Source: Clostridiales bacterium
GTDB lineage: Bacteria > Bacillota > Clostridia > Christensenellales > CAG-138
Length of the DNA stretch: 17,634 nucleotides
NCBI GenBank assembly: GCA_003486785.1
Contig: DNFZ01000228.1
Location: 1 to 17,634 of the forward strand
Direction of reading: 5' to 3'
In this document: piece by piece, positions 7,708-14,873 of the stretch
Position numbering within the stretch: position 1 is the first letter of the stretch
Layout: each line of letters opens with the position of its first letter
Program-made: the position numbers and the translations under genes
Notes under the pieces: generated by a model
Told to the model about the DNA's origin: nothing
Databases searched by the model: none
The model's input: only the letters and a program-made list of their open reading frames with translations

Positions 7708-7731
7708 AAAAAAACGCGCCCGAAGACGCGT
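7708..7731 (-). terminator. Rho-independent terminator of the TetR gene
   Basis: Reading the minus strand, ACGCGTC-TTCG-GGCGCGT forms a 7-bp stem (one G-T pair) with a TTCG tetraloop, followed by seven T residues. It lies 20 bases after the TetR stop codon. The downstream flank is a perfect 14-bp palindrome TTTGTTGCAACAAA (7697-7710) that overlaps the T tract. Confidence 0.85.
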
Positions 7732-7751
7732 AACAGGCGCTAAGGTATTTG

Positions 7752-8318
7752 TTAAACCAGCTTTTGAAAATTCGTCGCCATCCATTCGATGAAGGTGTTG
7801 ACGTCCATGCCCTCATTTTGCATAGTGCTCTGCACCATAAGGCCATCGACTAGCGTGAGCAGCAGCCACGCAAGTTGCTCTCCGTCCGCGCCCGGCGCGC
7901 GCTCCAGAATGCGGGACTTGAGTATGTTTTTAAAATGCGCATACTGCTCGTTGAGCCGCTCTCGAATCAGGCTTTCTTCTTCGCCCGCGATGGACTCCAC
8001 AAACAGCCGCAACCTGAGCTGCCCGCTCTCGTCAAACGCGCCGCGGATGAAGGTATAGCGCACAAGCCGGGGGAGCGAGGTGTCCTTTTCACGGTTGTCC
8101 ACCCACGCCAGCAGATCCTCGGAAAGCCTGTTCCAATAGCGTTCCCCAAGGTCGAGGTAGATCTCAGCCTTGCTGCGATAATGATAGAACAGCGTGCCTT
8201 TGCTGACATTTGCACGCTTTGCGATTTCGGCAAGCGAAACATCGTGCTGCTCCTGAAACAACGCGGTTGCGGCATCGAGAATCTGTTGTTTGACATTGTC
8301 GTTTTTGGGTGCTGCCAT
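7752..8318 (-). CDS. TetR/AcrR family transcriptional regulator
   Basis: This 188-residue protein has a TetR-type DNA-binding N-terminus: ILDAATALFQEQ, then the helix-turn-helix VSLAEIAKRANVSKGTLFYHYRSKAEIY (about residues 27-54). The C-terminal part is helical and carries no recognisable ligand signature, which is normal because this half diverges with the inducer. The start at 8318 is the only sensible Met; the upstream AGAAAG is a weak ribosome binding site. It follows the flavodoxin-fold gene by 55 bp on the same strand and is closed by its own terminator. The operon downstream has a palindromic site at its transcription start, so control of the GlpA-like operon by this protein is likely but unproven. 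Control of the flavoprotein upstream is also possible. Confidence 0.92.
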   Translation of the reverse strand: MAAPKNDNVKQQILDAATALFQEQHDVSLAEIAKRANVSKGTLFYHYRSKAEIYLDLGERYWNRLSEDLLAWVDNREKDTSLPRLVRYTFIRGAFDESGQLRLRLFVESIAGEEESLIRERLNEQYAHFKNILKSRILERAPGADGEQLAWLLLTLVDGLMVQSTMQNEGMDVNTFIEWMATNFQKLV

Positions 8319-8373
8319 AGTCGTACGCTTTCTGTTTCTTGCTATCGCGAAAAACGGTTTGTATTAAACGGCC

Positions 8374-8949
8374 TTAAGCATTCTTGCTGAGCAAATACCG
8401 GGCGAACTCTTTTGCGCCATTGACCGCTGGCTTTGTTTGAAAGGATGCAAGGTCATCCACGTCCCGCACGGAATACATGCCGTCGTAGCGCATATGATAA
8501 TGCTCGCACATGCGCTGGATGCCAATCACAAACGGATCCGCCGCATATGCCGCGTCATAGCCGTGTGTGGCGAGAATCGCGATGCGCTTGCCTTCAACAT
8601 AGTTTCCCTCAGCCGAACGGTAAAACTTCGCTAGTCCGTAGAAACGATCCAGCACGGCTTTCAACTCTGTTGTACAAAACCACGTATAGATCGGCGTCAT
8701 GAGCACAATCAGATCGCTTTCCATTATAGACTTTGCAACCGTGTGCATGTCGTCTTTCTGAAAGCAGCCGTATTCGTCCGCTACATCCTGACAATGGTAG
8801 CATCCCTTACAGGAAGCGATGTTCATCTGCGCGAGCGTATAGTTGATCAACTTGGCGCCACCGGTGGTCAGCTCCTCAAGAAAAGGTTTTGCGAGTTCGG
8901 CGGTGTTGCCGTTGAGGCGGGGGCTTCCGTTGAGAATGCAGATTTGCAT
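8374..8949 (-). CDS. Flavodoxin-fold NAD(P)H-dependent oxidoreductase, iron-sulfur flavoprotein-like
   Basis: The 191-residue protein starts with the FMN-phosphate-binding motif ICILNGSPRLNGNT (residues 3-16), typical of the NADPH-dependent FMN reductase/flavodoxin-like family. C47-x2-C50-x2-C53 followed by C62 (CKGCYHC then GC) recalls the compact cluster motif of iron-sulfur flavoproteins, although the last spacing of eight residues is slightly long. The later segment VLMTPIYTWFCTTELKAVLDR is the conserved flavin-binding loop of the family. It is presumably a cytoplasmic electron-transfer flavoprotein of unknown partner. The start at 8949 has AAGGGA eight bases upstream. It lies 60 bp after the cyclodeaminase gene without a visible terminator and 55 bp before the TetR gene, so it may be transcribed with either. 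Whether a 4Fe-4S cluster is actually bound cannot be decided from the sequence. Confidence 0.85.
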   Translation of the reverse strand: MQICILNGSPRLNGNTAELAKPFLEELTTGGAKLINYTLAQMNIASCKGCYHCQDVADEYGCFQKDDMHTVAKSIMESDLIVLMTPIYTWFCTTELKAVLDRFYGLAKFYRSAEGNYVEGKRIAILATHGYDAAYAADPFVIGIQRMCEHYHMRYDGMYSVRDVDDLASFQTKPAVNGAKEFARYLLSKNA

Positions 8950-9009
8950 AAGGTGTGTCCCTTCCGTCTATTGATATGTTGGATCGCGGGGAATAGAATG
9001 GCTGCTTTT

Positions 9010-9642
9010 TTATGCGCCGAGCCGCTTAGAAACGGCTTGGAAGATGGTTTCTGCCTGTGCGCCGTAGCGGGAGAGCAGCTCACGCGCGCGCTGGTTGAGG
9101 GACTCGGCATAGCTCTTGTCCTGCATGCCCTGCGTGTTGATGAATACATTCAGGCTCGCGCCCTCCAGTGCTGCGCGGCAGAGGGAGGCGGCTACGCCCG
9201 CGTCGCTGACTGCCACCACGCTGCCTTTTTCCGCGCACTGCGCAATCAGCGGGAGCGCCTTTGCGCACGTTTCCATGATCTCAAGCGGCGGCTGCACCGC
9301 GCTTTTGAGCGCAGCTTCCATCCGAGCCGACTTGTTCGCTTTTTCTTCTTCCGTCTCTTTGGGGAGTCGATATGCCTGCGCCAGCGGCTCAAACGCCGCA
9401 GCGTCCTCGTCCATCAGCGCGAGAAAGCGGTTTGCAAGAGATTCTGTCTCTTTAAGAAGCCCCTGCATCTCCGCTTCAACCGCCGCATATTTCGGTTTGC
9501 CGACGGTGAGCGCGGCGACCATATGCGTGAGTGAAGCCGCAATTGCGCCGACCAGCGCGCTTGCGCCGCCGCCGCCGGGTATCGGGGCTTTGGAAGAGAG
9601 TTCCTGAATGAATGTGTCAATTGTTTGATCGCGAAAAGCCAT
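9010..9642 (-). CDS. fchA: Cyclodeaminase/methenyltetrahydrofolate cyclohydrolase family protein
   Basis: This 210-residue protein belongs to the FTCD_C family. The hallmark APIPGGGGASALVGAIAASL occupies about residues 19-38, followed by LTVGKPKY. Relatives include the cyclodeaminase half of formiminotransferase-cyclodeaminase and stand-alone FchA, which converts 5,10-methenyl-THF to and from 10-formyl-THF in Clostridia. The length matches stand-alone members. The absence of a formiminotransferase domain or histidine-degradation genes nearby, and the presence of MetF and methyl-corrinoid genes, favour the cyclohydrolase role. The start at 9642 is preceded by GGAGG with seven bases spacing, in a 20-bp gap after the FolT-FolC stop, so both genes share the riboswitch-controlled transcript. 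Formimino-THF cyclodeaminase remains the alternative. Confidence 0.88.
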   Translation of the reverse strand: MAFRDQTIDTFIQELSSKAPIPGGGGASALVGAIAASLTHMVAALTVGKPKYAAVEAEMQGLLKETESLANRFLALMDEDAAAFEPLAQAYRLPKETEEEKANKSARMEAALKSAVQPPLEIMETCAKALPLIAQCAEKGSVVAVSDAGVAASLCRAALEGASLNVFINTQGMQDKSYAESLNQRARELLSRYGAQAETIFQAVSKRLGA

Positions 9643-9662
9643 ATGGTTGCCTCCAGAATGGT

Positions 9663-11495
9663 TTAGTTTGCGCCAAGCGCCGTCCTTACTTCGCCAAGCA
9701 TATAGAGCGAGCCCAGTGCACAGACGATGCCGTCCGCTCCCGCCAGCTCAATGGCCAGACGCACGCCTTCCTCCACGCTCCCGCGCGAAACGGCGGAAAG
9801 GCCGCGCTCGTTTAGCATTGCAGCGAGCGCATCCGCGTTTAACGCACGCGGGTTATCGGGCGTGACGGTGACAAACTCCTTTGCAAGCGGAGTGAGCAGT
9901 TCGATCATCTGCGGAATGTCCTTATCCGCCATTACGCCGATTAAAAACGTGATCTTGCGATTCGGAAAATGCTCGCGCAGGCTTCGCGCAACCGCGCTAA
10001 CGCCTTGCGGATTGTGCCCGCCGTCAGCGATGAAGACGGGGGCTTTGTGCAACAATTCAAATCGCGCGGGCCAGTTGACGCTGCGCAGGGCATCCTTCAG
10101 GTTCTGCTCGGAAATTTTCCAGCCCTTGCTTTGCAGCAGCTCAATGGCTGTGATTGCCACTGCGGCGTTATTTGCCTGATACGTGCCGACAAGTCCGCAT
10201 TGCAGCGCGCCGTAGGGTTCGAAATCAAACCGCAAGAGATCGAGCGAGGGGGAGACGCTTGAAAGTCGTTTGTGATCGGTGATGTGTAGCCGCGCGCCGC
10301 GCGAAAGACAGGCGCTGGCAAACACCGCGTCCGCCTGCGGATTTTGATCATAGATCAGCACATCGCCGCCGCGCTTGATGATGCCTGCTTTGGCGTTTGC
10401 AATGTCCGTGATGGTGGGACCAAGCTCGCGTGTGTGGTCGAGGCCGATGGAGGTAATCACCGCGAGTTCCGGCGTGTCGATGACGTTGGTGGAGTCCAGT
10501 TCGCCGCCCATGCCGACCTCCAGCACGACGATATCCGCCTTGCTGCGAGCATAGTATTCCAGCGCGATGACCGTGATAAGCTCGAATTCCGTCGGGTGAT
10601 CGGCCATCGCATCCGCGTGCGGCTTGATAAACGCGGTGATCTCCGCCAGCGTCTCGTCCAAAATCGATTCGCCGTTGATCTGCATGCGCTCGTTGAAGCG
10701 GTTGATGAAAGGTGAGATATATAGCCCCGTCCGATACCCCGCAGATGAAAGCGCTTTTGCGATCATGGCGCAGGTAGAGCCCTTGCCGTTGGTTCCGGCA
10801 ACGTGGACGAATTTCAGCTTTTTCTGCGGGTTGCCGATGCGCTCGAGCAGTTCCCGCGTGCGCTCAAGCCCAAGCCGGCTGCCGCGCCAAGTGACGTGGT
10901 GGATATAATCCATCGCTTCGTCATAAGATAGATAGTCGGGCGCGGCTGCTTCCTTGAGCTCCGAAAGTATTCCGTGTGCGGGTTGACGCATCGCCTTTTC
11001 GCCCAGCGTGCGGTTGAGCAGAGCAACGAGGATGGTGTTGATCACCATCACAACTGCAACCGGCAGCGCACGCGATGCCAGCAGTACGGCAAAAGGTAAG
11101 CCGGTGAGAAACGACAGCGCATAACTTTTGAACAAATAAGAGCCGATCATTTCGGAAACGACAACGATCAATACGATGCGTAGCAGGGAATGGTTCATCT
11201 TGATCACGCGCGCAAGCGTACCCGCCGTAACGCCGATGAGCAGAAACGCAATCGTCAGCGGCGGGAAATACGCTCCCGCTGTGGGAAAGAGTATGGTGCC
11301 CAAAGAATCTGCCAGCAAGCCGACAACGCCGCCCGCCAGTGGGCCAAACCAGATGCCCGCGAGTAAGATCGGAACGCTGTCGATGCTCAGGCGAACGGAC
11401 GGCGCAAGTTGCAGCATGAGAAATTTCGAGAGCACGATTTGCAGGGCGATGAACATCGCCAGCAGAGACAGGCGTTTGGGTGTGATGGATTTCAT
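9663..11495 (-). CDS. folC: Fusion protein: ECF folate transporter S component (FolT-like) joined to folylpolyglutamate/dihydrofolate synthase (FolC)
   Basis: One uninterrupted 610-residue frame joins two folate proteins. Residues 1 to about 175 form five to six hydrophobic segments with the S-component signature SIDSVPILLAGIWFGPLAGG, as in folate-binding FolT of ECF transporters. After a short linker (about 175-200), FolC begins with YLSYDEAMDYIHH and LERTRELLERIGNPQ. It has the P-loop AGTNGKGS (K238), NVIDTPELAVITSIGLDHT, and DGGHNPQGV near the start of its C-terminal domain. FolC adds glutamate to folate using ATP and so traps it in the cell. The fusion would place this catalytic domain at the membrane entry point. 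The transporter still needs EcfA, EcfA' and EcfT proteins encoded elsewhere. The start at 11495 has a strong AAAGGAGG. No good internal ribosome binding site is seen at the linker Met. The transcript carries a THF riboswitch in its leader. The gene symbol applies to the enzymatic half. Confidence 0.93.
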   Translation of the reverse strand: MKSITPKRLSLLAMFIALQIVLSKFLMLQLAPSVRLSIDSVPILLAGIWFGPLAGGVVGLLADSLGTILFPTAGAYFPPLTIAFLLIGVTAGTLARVIKMNHSLLRIVLIVVVSEMIGSYLFKSYALSFLTGLPFAVLLASRALPVAVVMVINTILVALLNRTLGEKAMRQPAHGILSELKEAAAPDYLSYDEAMDYIHHVTWRGSRLGLERTRELLERIGNPQKKLKFVHVAGTNGKGSTCAMIAKALSSAGYRTGLYISPFINRFNERMQINGESILDETLAEITAFIKPHADAMADHPTEFELITVIALEYYARSKADIVVLEVGMGGELDSTNVIDTPELAVITSIGLDHTRELGPTITDIANAKAGIIKRGGDVLIYDQNPQADAVFASACLSRGARLHITDHKRLSSVSPSLDLLRFDFEPYGALQCGLVGTYQANNAAVAITAIELLQSKGWKISEQNLKDALRSVNWPARFELLHKAPVFIADGGHNPQGVSAVARSLREHFPNRKITFLIGVMADKDIPQMIELLTPLAKEFVTVTPDNPRALNADALAAMLNERGLSAVSRGSVEEGVRLAIELAGADGIVCALGSLYMLGEVRTALGAN

Positions 11496-11503
11496 ATGTG
11501 ATT

Positions 11504-11553
11504 CCTCCTTTTGTTTGCGCTGCACAGCAATGCAGGATCGCCTCAAAAAGAGG
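11504..11553 (-). promoter_or_regulatory. Ribosome-binding-site-sequestering hairpin (expression platform of the THF riboswitch)
   Basis: On the minus-strand RNA, CCUCUUUUUG (11544-11553) can pair over ten positions, with one G-U, to CAAAAGGAGG (11504-11513), which contains the Shine-Dalgarno sequence of the FolT-FolC gene. The loop holds a further 5-bp stem CUGCA/UGCAG (11520-11535). A small competing GGGA/UCCC hairpin (11552-11562) shares two bases with the sequestering strand. This suggests control of translation initiation rather than termination. Folding has not been computed. Confidence 0.6.
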
Positions 11554-11572
11554 GAGCTTCCCGTTTTGGTGC

Positions 11573-11671
11573 AGTAGCGGACGCGATATTGCACCGCAAG
11601 CGCGATGACGCTTTTCGTGCAGCGGCGACTTCCCATCCAACTGCCACTTAACGCGCAATACCTACTCTACT
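11573..11671 (-). ncRNA. Tetrahydrofolate (THF) riboswitch aptamer
   Basis: The leader of the FolT-FolC gene matches the THF riboswitch class closely. P1 is formed by AGTAG (5' end, 11671) and CTACT (3' end, 11573). P2 is formed by GTATTGC (11655-11661) and GCAATAT (11586-11592). Between them lie the conserved strings CGCGTTAAGTG, GGATGGGAAGTCG, CACGAAAAGCG and GCGGTGCAA. The 3' side ends CGTCCGCTACT, as in known examples. P3 forms from GTGGCAG and CTGCAC with one bulge. The class is known to sit upstream of folate transport and biosynthesis genes in Bacillota, which fits the downstream gene exactly. THF binding would be expected to lower expression of folate uptake and trapping. Confidence 0.92.
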
Positions 11672-11685
11672 TGAGTTCTGTTTAC

Positions 11686-11703
11686 CCTCGTTAAACGACG
11701 AGG
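11686..11703 (-). other. Stem-loop at the 5' end of the riboswitch transcript
   Basis: A perfect 6-bp stem CCTCGT/ACGAGG with a 6-base loop begins only a few bases downstream of the predicted transcription start and 15 bases before the aptamer. It has no T tract, so it is not a terminator. It may protect the 5' end of the RNA; this is an inference from position. Confidence 0.45.
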
Positions 11704-11712
11704 ACTGCAATG

Positions 11713-11741
11713 ATTATAGCCTATTCTCTGCTAAACGAAAA
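11713..11741 (-). promoter_or_regulatory. Predicted promoter of the riboswitch-FolT-FolC-cyclodeaminase unit
   Basis: A perfect TATAAT (11713-11718) stands on the minus strand directly downstream of the MetF stop codon. The -35 region is weak (TTTTCG at 17 bp, 11736-11741). The predicted start near 11706 would give a leader of about 210 bases that contains the stem-loop, the THF aptamer and the sequestering hairpin. The -10 element is convincing; the -35 element is uncertain. Confidence 0.6.
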
Positions 11742-11749
11742 GCGTAATC

Positions 11750-12622
11750 TTAGGAGCGCGGTTTTTCACGGATTCCCGCGTCAAATACCAGCTCGGCAAC
11801 ATCCGTATAGCGATTGAGCGTGTACAGATGAATGCCGCTTGTGCCTTCCTTTATGAGCCGCTGTACAAGAGACACGGTAAAAGCATGCCCCGCCGCGCGG
11901 AAGCTCTCCTCGTTCTCGCCATAGCGGCCGACAAGCGTCGCAACCTCCGCCGGAATCGAGCAGCCGTTGCTCAGCGTCATGCGCACCAACCCGTCTTTCT
12001 TAAGAAGTGGCAGCACACCCGCGACGATTGGCAACACGACCCCGCGTTTTCTTGCGCGATCGATGAAGCGCAGGTAGTTCTCTACACTGTAGCAAAGCTG
12101 CGTCATCAAAAAAGCCGCACCCGCATCCTGTTTTTTGAGCAGCGCGTCGATGTCTGCATCCAGCGAATCAGCCAGCAGATGCTTTTCCGGATAACATGCG
12201 GCGGCGAGGGAGAAGCGATTTGTTTGCGCGCGGATAAAGGAGATCAGCTCGTTTGCGTGCGAGAAATCGCCGTTTGTTTGTTCAACCCCGGCGGGAAAAT
12301 CCCCGCGCAGCGCAAGCAGGTTCTCGACCCCGGCGGACTCATATTCCGCAAGCGCAGAGAGCACATCCGCGCGGCTGTTGCCCACGCATGTATAGTGCGA
12401 GAGCGCCTCACACGTTCCGCTTTCCTGAATGCTGCGCACGACCTCCAGATTGCGTCCCTTATTCGATCCCATCGCGCCATAGGTGCAGCTGATGAAGTCT
12501 GGCGTGAGCGCATAGAGCTGCTTTAGCGTGCCTAGCAGCGGCTCCAGCGGCTTGTCCGATTTGGGCGGAAACACTTCAAAGGAGAGCGTTGGCCCGGATT
12601 GAATACGGTCGATAATCTTCAT
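11750..12622 (-). CDS. metF: Methylenetetrahydrofolate reductase, MetF family
   Basis: This 290-residue TIM-barrel flavoprotein has the usual length of bacterial MetF. It interconverts 5,10-methylene-THF and 5-methyl-THF. The start FEVFPPKSDKP carries the conserved Glu (E16), TYGAMGS follows, and LLALRGDFPAG holds the conserved Asp D108 near the folate and flavin. The start at 12622 has only a weak ribosome binding site (GAAACGGG-like). The gene follows the corrinoid activator by 53 bp with no terminator between, so it is probably the last gene of the methyl-corrinoid operon. In this setting it would link methyl groups on folate to the methylene level. No MetV or other electron-donor subunit gene is present, so the electron source (NAD(P)H or ferredoxin through another protein) is open. 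Confidence 0.95.
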   Translation of the reverse strand: MKIIDRIQSGPTLSFEVFPPKSDKPLEPLLGTLKQLYALTPDFISCTYGAMGSNKGRNLEVVRSIQESGTCEALSHYTCVGNSRADVLSALAEYESAGVENLLALRGDFPAGVEQTNGDFSHANELISFIRAQTNRFSLAAACYPEKHLLADSLDADIDALLKKQDAGAAFLMTQLCYSVENYLRFIDRARKRGVVLPIVAGVLPLLKKDGLVRMTLSNGCSIPAEVATLVGRYGENEESFRAAGHAFTVSLVQRLIKEGTSGIHLYTLNRYTDVAELVFDAGIREKPRS

Positions 12623-12675
12623 GCGTTATGCCCGTTTCTTTCTTGTTTTCTTGGTGTTGGCTCCATTTATTCAGG

Positions 12676-14226
12676 TCAATATTCCGGAAATGATATGGCA
12701 TCGATATAATAGCTTGAAAACGAAGGGGAGCGCGTCAGCTCGATATACTCTGTTTCGAGCGCGATACGCTCGCTTTGTTCAAACAGCGCGAAGTTTCTTG
12801 CGTAGAGCTTTGCGCCTTCGCCCGCAGCGTTGCCGATGCTCTCCACCTTTCCGCGAAACGGCTCCGGCAAGAGGCCGATGTCGCAGAGTGCGTCGGGCGA
12901 GAGATGGCTGCCGAAAGCGCCCGCTAGCAGCACGCGCTCGATCTGTGCTTCTATAAGAGCCAGCGCATCCAGCAGCACCGAGACGCCTGCGCGGATGGCG
13001 GCTTTGCCAAGCTGCAGCTCGCGCACATCCTTTTGTGAAAGCAGGACACGCCCTTCGCCTTGCGCAACGAGAAACGCAGTGCTTCCGTCTTCCGATAGAA
13101 TCAAGCGATCCGATATTGGCGAATCCGCGCAAAATCGTCCCGTCTCGTCTATCGTACCCTCCCGCACGAGCAGCGCGATCAGGTCGATTAGCCCGCTGCC
13201 GCAGATGCCGCGCGCAGGTGCGCTGCCGATTGTGGAGACGTGAAACGCGTTGTTTTCCAGCCGGACGTGATCCACCGCTCCGCTTTCCGCGCGCATGCCG
13301 CAGGAGAGATTTGCGCCCTCAAACGCGGGGCCCGCCGCTGTAGAGCAGCAAACACGGCGTGAGCCATCCGTACAGACCAGCTCGCCGTTGGTGCCGATAT
13401 CCAGAAGCAGCGTCGGCTGCCTGCGCTGCTCGAACGAAGAAGCGCTCAAGCACGCGACGGTGTCCGCGCCGACAAACCCGCCGATCAACGGCGCGATGAG
13501 CATCATCGCAAAAGGATGCACCTGCAAACCAAGCGCAGCGGCAGGAAACGCGCGCTTCTCAGCCGAGTCGGGCATATACGGCGCGCGCACAAGCTGCGCA
13601 AGCGGAAGATCAAGCAAAATATGGTGCATGACCGTGTTGCCAACGAGGGCGACGAGTGTCACCTGTTCCGTCGTTCGTCCAGCCGTCTTAGTCGTGCGTT
13701 CGATTAATGCATTCAATGCAGAGACCACGCAGGTGCGCAGCGCGTCGGAAGTCTCGCTCGTCAATATATGGTTTGCGCGGGTAATGACATCCGCGCCGTA
13801 GGCAGACTGCGGGTTTTGCATGCCCGCGGAGGCAAGTTGCTCGCCTGTCGCGCCGTCCAGCAGATAGCAGACGATGCTCGTTGTGCCGAGGTCAAACGCG
13901 GCAAAGCATGCTCCGGGTAAATTCCGGACGATCTTCGGATACGGCGCAAATGAAACTTGTCGTTCGGTCGCGTCATACAATGTGTCGAGTTCTCCGGCGG
14001 AGACCACCGTAACCGTGCAGTCCTGCGCAATTTTCGTTTTGCAAGCGAGCACGCGCTCTGACTTATCACCCCGTGTGTAGAGCACTGCGCATTTGCCGCA
14101 TGTGCCGTTGCCGCCGCAGGGGGCATCGATGAAAACGCCCGCCGATTTTGCCGCATCTGATATCAGCGTCCCTTCCGGCACGCGGCATTCGATTTCTCCC
14201 GGGCGAAAGACAACGCGGCAATCCAT
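12676..14226 (-). CDS. Corrinoid reductive activator (RACE/RamA-like; 2Fe-2S ferredoxin plus ASKHA ATPase domain)
   Basis: This 516-residue protein belongs to the family that restores accidentally oxidised Co(II) corrinoid to the active Co(I) state with ATP. The N-terminal plant-type ferredoxin domain has C37-x5-C43-x2-C46 and C62 (PCGGNGTCGKC). The ASKHA domain (old name DUF4445) starts with the nucleotide-binding FDLGTTS (D112) and contains a second phosphate motif LLLDIGTNGELV (D276), followed by STAAGPAFEG and GICGSGLIDL. The C-terminal part LLAGAFGSHL is also typical. This organisation corresponds to RACE proteins of acetogens rather than RamA, which carries C-terminal 4Fe-4S clusters. 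The start at 14226 has AGGAG seven bases upstream, and its ATG shares one base with the stop of the corrinoid protein (TAATG). The adjacent corrinoid protein is the expected substrate. Confidence 0.94.
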   Translation of the reverse strand: MDCRVVFRPGEIECRVPEGTLISDAAKSAGVFIDAPCGGNGTCGKCAVLYTRGDKSERVLACKTKIAQDCTVTVVSAGELDTLYDATERQVSFAPYPKIVRNLPGACFAAFDLGTTSIVCYLLDGATGEQLASAGMQNPQSAYGADVITRANHILTSETSDALRTCVVSALNALIERTTKTAGRTTEQVTLVALVGNTVMHHILLDLPLAQLVRAPYMPDSAEKRAFPAAALGLQVHPFAMMLIAPLIGGFVGADTVACLSASSFEQRRQPTLLLDIGTNGELVCTDGSRRVCCSTAAGPAFEGANLSCGMRAESGAVDHVRLENNAFHVSTIGSAPARGICGSGLIDLIALLVREGTIDETGRFCADSPISDRLILSEDGSTAFLVAQGEGRVLLSQKDVRELQLGKAAIRAGVSVLLDALALIEAQIERVLLAGAFGSHLSPDALCDIGLLPEPFRGKVESIGNAAGEGAKLYARNFALFEQSERIALETEYIELTRSPSFSSYYIDAISFPEY

Positions 14227-14873
14227 TAAATCGCTCCTGATCCGGCAAGCGTCTTTGCAAGCGTGGCCGCGGCAGCGGCATCAGCCGAATATCCATCTGC
14301 TCCGATCTGGCGCGCAAAGTCTTCCGTAATCGGCGCGCCGCCGACCATAATGCGAAACGAGTCGCGGTTTTCGAGTTGGTTGAGTCCAGCGACGATATTC
14401 TTCATGGCGGGCATGGTCGTCGTCAGCAGGGTGGAGAGCGCAACGATTTTTACATTGTCGTGCGCTCGGATCGCCTCGACAAACCGCTCCAGAGAAACAT
14501 CCACCTCCAGATCGATCACCTCAAAGCCCGCGCTTTCGATCATCATCGCCACAAGGTTTTTACCGATGTCGTGCATGTCTCCCTGCACGGTGCCGATCAC
14601 GGCAGCGCCATATGCGCTGGTTGCATCCTTCGCCAGATGCGGCTTGAGCGCCTCTACGCCTTTCTTCATCGTACGCGCGGCAATCAGCATCTCCGGCACA
14701 AACGCTTCGCCACGGCTGAAGCGCTCGCCGATGATCGTCATGGCGGAAACCATGCCCAAGTTCAAAATCTCCATCGGGTCTTCGCCTGCGTCTATGGCAG
14801 ACTGCACGAGTTCGGCGATGATCTTCGCTTTTCCTGTTTCGATTGCGGCTGCAATTTCTTCTATCTTATTCAT
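14226..14873 (-). CDS. Corrinoid (B12-binding) methyl-carrier protein, MtbC/MttC type
   Basis: This 215-residue protein has the helical B12-binding N-terminal domain (about 1-85, with SAMTIIGERFSRGEAFVPEML) and a Rossmann-like cobalamin-binding domain. The motif GDMHDIGKN gives H101 as the lower axial cobalt ligand, and ALSTLLTTTMPAM and VGGAPITEDFA are the other family motifs. It shuttles a methyl group between a substrate-specific methyltransferase and a folate methyltransferase. It sits between the gene for the methyl-THF:corrinoid methyltransferase and that for the reductive activator, and the stop overlaps the latter's start by one base. The start at 14873 has GAGGA four bases upstream. 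The start region is partly duplicated 50 bp upstream, creating a short upstream ORF. The methyl donor is not shown, since no donor-specific methyltransferase gene is near. Confidence 0.95.
   Translation of the reverse strand: MNKIEEIAAAIETGKAKIIAELVQSAIDAGEDPMEILNLGMVSAMTIIGERFSRGEAFVPEMLIAARTMKKGVEALKPHLAKDATSAYGAAVIGTVQGDMHDIGKNLVAMMIESAGFEVIDLEVDVSLERFVEAIRAHDNVKIVALSTLLTTTMPAMKNIVAGLNQLENRDSFRIMVGGAPITEDFARQIGADGYSADAAAAATLAKTLAGSGAI

Noticed and set aside
10960..11010. Separate FolC gene starting at an internal Met in the linker
   Set aside because: AAAAGG lies only two bases before that ATG, and the frame is continuous with the transporter domain without a stop, so an independent start is unlikely.
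11552..11562. GGGA/TCCC hairpin followed by CTCTTTTT as a riboswitch transcription terminator
   Set aside because: The stem is only four base pairs, too weak for a terminator; the longer pairing with the ribosome binding site explains the same T-rich strand better.
11496..11636. N-terminal extension of FolT-FolC through the leader
   Set aside because: This stretch is the THF riboswitch and its expression platform; the ATG at 11495 has an AAAGGAGG site and begins a normal S-component.
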